Below are positions 62,836 to 64,000 of a stretch of DNA of 64,000 nt, one piece after another. Source of the stretch: Streptomyces spectabilis (lineage in GTDB: Bacteria; Actinomycetota; Actinomycetes; Streptomycetales; Streptomycetaceae); NCBI RefSeq assembly GCF_008704795.1, contig NZ_CP023690.1, positions 6,148,501-6,212,500 on the forward strand, in the 5' to 3' direction. Positions within the stretch are counted from its first letter, which is position 1, and each line of letters opens with the position of its first letter. Both the position numbers and the translations under genes were made by a program. The notes beneath the pieces are model-generated. The model saw only the letters and a list, made by a program, of their open reading frames with translations, was not told the origin of the DNA and made no database searches.

Positions 62836-63054
62836 TCAGCGGTAGTCGTCCTCGTCCAGGTCGACCACGCGGGCCTGCTCGGCGACGTCGGCCACGTTGG
62901 CGGCGCCGGGGTCGACGTCCTCCAGGGAGCCGTCGTGCTGCGGCGCGAGCTCGGTGTGCTGCTCGGCGGCGTCGGCCTCGGGCGTCTCCTCGTCCAAGTC
63001 GCCCGCGGTCTCCTCGACCTCGAACGTGTCCGGGTCGGTCGGGTCAACGCTCAT
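62836..63054 (-). CDS. Small acidic protein
   Basis: The protein has 72 residues, ATG at 63054 after GAGGGAG. About a third of the residues are Asp or Glu (DTFEVEETAGDLDEETPEAD and EQARVVDLDEDDYR), with no aromatic core, so it is probably disordered. I recall similar proteins in other Streptomyces. Function unknown. Confidence 0.75.
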   Translation of the reverse strand: MSVDPTDPDTFEVEETAGDLDEETPEADAAEQHTELAPQHDGSLEDVDPGAANVADVAEQARVVDLDEDDYR

Positions 63055-63163
63055 GATGGGGACTCCCTCGGATCTCTTGCCGGTGTCTGGGCGGGTGCCC
63101 TGATTCGCGCGCCTCTTCCCGGCGAGTTCCCTCTTCCCCCAGGGAACACCCGATCGGGGCGCC

Positions 63164-63250
63164 ACGCGATCTTTTGCCGGGTGCCCGCGTGATCTGTTAC
63201 GCGATCCAAACCGCACCTGTGACCCCGAACACGCGATCCAACGCGTGATC
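63164..63250. promoter_or_regulatory. Cluster of ACGCGATC/GCGTGATC motifs
   Basis: ACGCGATC occurs at 63164, 63199 and 63231, and GCGTGATC at 63187 and 63243, five sites in 87 nt between divergent genes. TAACAT at 63257-63262 is a likely -10 of the rightward gene. Confidence 0.5.
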
Positions 63251-63269
63251 GTCTCGTAACATTGCCCGC

Positions 63270-64000
63270 ATGTCTTCGACCGAGTTGCCGGACGTGCTCG
63301 CCGCCACCGTCGCCCCCAAGCCGGGTGCCGTCGGTGTCGTGGAGGGCGAGCGCATGGACTCGGTCACGCTGCCCGGCATGACGCTCTCGGTGCGCACCCG
63401 GCCCGCGGCGGACACGGGTCTGCCGCCCGCGCTGTACGTGCACGGGCTCGGCGGCTCCTCGCAGAACTGGTCGGCGCTGATGCCGCTGCTCCAGGACGTC
63501 ATGGACGGCGAGGCCCTCGACCTGCCGGGCTTCGGCGACTCGCCGCCCCCGGACGACGGGGACTACTCGGTCACCGGGCACGCGCGCGCGGTCATCCGCT
63601 TCCTGGAGGCGCGCGGGCGCGGCCCCGTCCACTTGGTGGGCAATTCCCTGGGCGGCGCCGTCACCACCCGCGTCGCCGCGGTCCGGCCCGACCTCGTGCG
63701 CACCCTCACCCTGGTCTCGCCCGCCCTGCCCGAGCTGCGGGTGCAGCGCACCGCCGTGCCCACGGGACTGCTCGCGCTGCCCGGTGTGGCCGCCCTGTTC
63801 ACCCGGCTGACCAAGGAGTGGACGCCGGAGATGCGGGTGCGCGGCGTCATGGAGCTCTGTTACGGCGATCCGGCCAAGGTCTCGCCGGACGCGTTCGCGG
63901 CGGCCGTGCGCGAGATGGAGCGCCGCCTCGCGCGCCCCTACTTCTGGGACGCCATGGCCCGCTCGGCCCGCGGCATCGTGAACGCGTACACGCTCGGCGG
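63270..64000 (+). CDS. Alpha/beta hydrolase, C-terminus beyond the window
   Basis: This is a partial gene with 243 residues visible. It begins MSSTELPDVLAATVAPKPGA. Alpha/beta-hydrolase motifs: oxyanion HGLGGSSQNW, DLPGFGDS and the nucleophile elbow VGNSLGGAV (Ser). The acid and His lie beyond the window edge. The ATG at 63270 has no ribosome binding site; TAACAT ends 7 nt upstream, suggesting a leaderless mRNA. Confidence 0.85.
   Translation, partial: MSSTELPDVLAATVAPKPGAVGVVEGERMDSVTLPGMTLSVRTRPAADTGLPPALYVHGLGGSSQNWSALMPLLQDVMDGEALDLPGFGDSPPPDDGDYSVTGHARAVIRFLEARGRGPVHLVGNSLGGAVTTRVAAVRPDLVRTLTLVSPALPELRVQRTAVPTGLLALPGVAALFTRLTKEWTPEMRVRGVMELCYGDPAKVSPDAFAAAVREMERRLARPYFWDAMARSARGIVNAYTLG

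Noticed and set aside
1..64000. CRISPR arrays, insertion sequences, prophage or integrase genes
   Set aside because: Looked for regular spaced repeats, transposase motifs and phage genes; none were seen. The only tandem arrays are at 21929 and 61386, and they lack spacers.

Overview
The window is chromosomal DNA from a Streptomyces or close relative. GC content is very high throughout. Start codons are often GTG or TTG, neighbouring genes overlap by 4 or 8 nt, and two interspersed repeat families that I recognise from Streptomyces intergenic DNA are present. I see no rRNA, tRNA, CRISPR array, insertion sequence, integrase or phage gene. It reads as conserved core chromosome with a few lineage-specific insertions.

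Layout. 0-6 kb: the start of a succinate-dehydrogenase-type membrane subunit, a small coiled-coil-like protein, a large LpqW-like lipoprotein and the GTPase gene typA. 6-18 kb: two consecutive five-gene oligopeptide ABC transporter operons with the same architecture (binding lipoprotein, hairpin, two permeases, two ATPases), separated by a 25-bp-stem terminator and a methyltransferase gene remnant. They lie where I would expect the bldK region. 18-24.6 kb: an S9 peptidase, a small membrane protein, mshB (mycothiol synthesis), a membrane protein with a lysine-rich tail, and a peptidoglycan-binding-type membrane protein. 24.7-28.5 kb: an ABC exporter plus a DesK/NarL-type two-component system in one translationally coupled operon, preceded by a 34-bp palindrome. 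28.5-31.5 kb: two tandem SirB1/transglutaminase-like paralogs and a GNAT acetyltransferase.

31.5-36 kb: fdxA, dapC and dapE, of which the last two belong to lysine/diaminopimelate synthesis, around a small secreted protein and a lysozyme-fold membrane protein. 36-40.3 kb: a LOG-family protein, a folP2-type dihydropteroate synthase paralog, a DivIVA-domain protein, tag, an enoyl-CoA hydratase and a DUF3117 protein. 40.4-47.5 kb: an O-methyltransferase, an ECF sigma factor with its zinc anti-sigma factor, an HtrA protease, tatB, a hypothetical protein and mrp, which together form an envelope-stress and protein-export block. 47.5-52 kb: DUF1003, MgtE-N/CBS, a lipoprotein and corA. 52.6-57 kb: SUFU-domain, DUF6758, PHP-phosphoesterase, MarC and NYN-domain genes. 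57-64 kb: two alpha/beta hydrolases, a DEAD-box helicase, a ferritin-like protein, DUF3107, TetR and small proteins.

From memory, much of the order from the LpqW-like gene to corA matches Mycobacterium tuberculosis Rv1165-Rv1239, so the two peptide-transport operons and the ABC/two-component operon stand out as lineage-specific inserts. The most notable local signals are the helically phased four-half-site palindrome at 24687, the only in-frame TTA codon I found (in the apparently leaderless NYN gene at 56324), apparent ATT and CTG starts (41027 and 59835), the degenerate folP2, a GATC-based tandem repeat at 61386 and a cluster of ACGCGATC/GCGTGATC motifs at 63164. All family assignments come from reading motifs; no database search was run.
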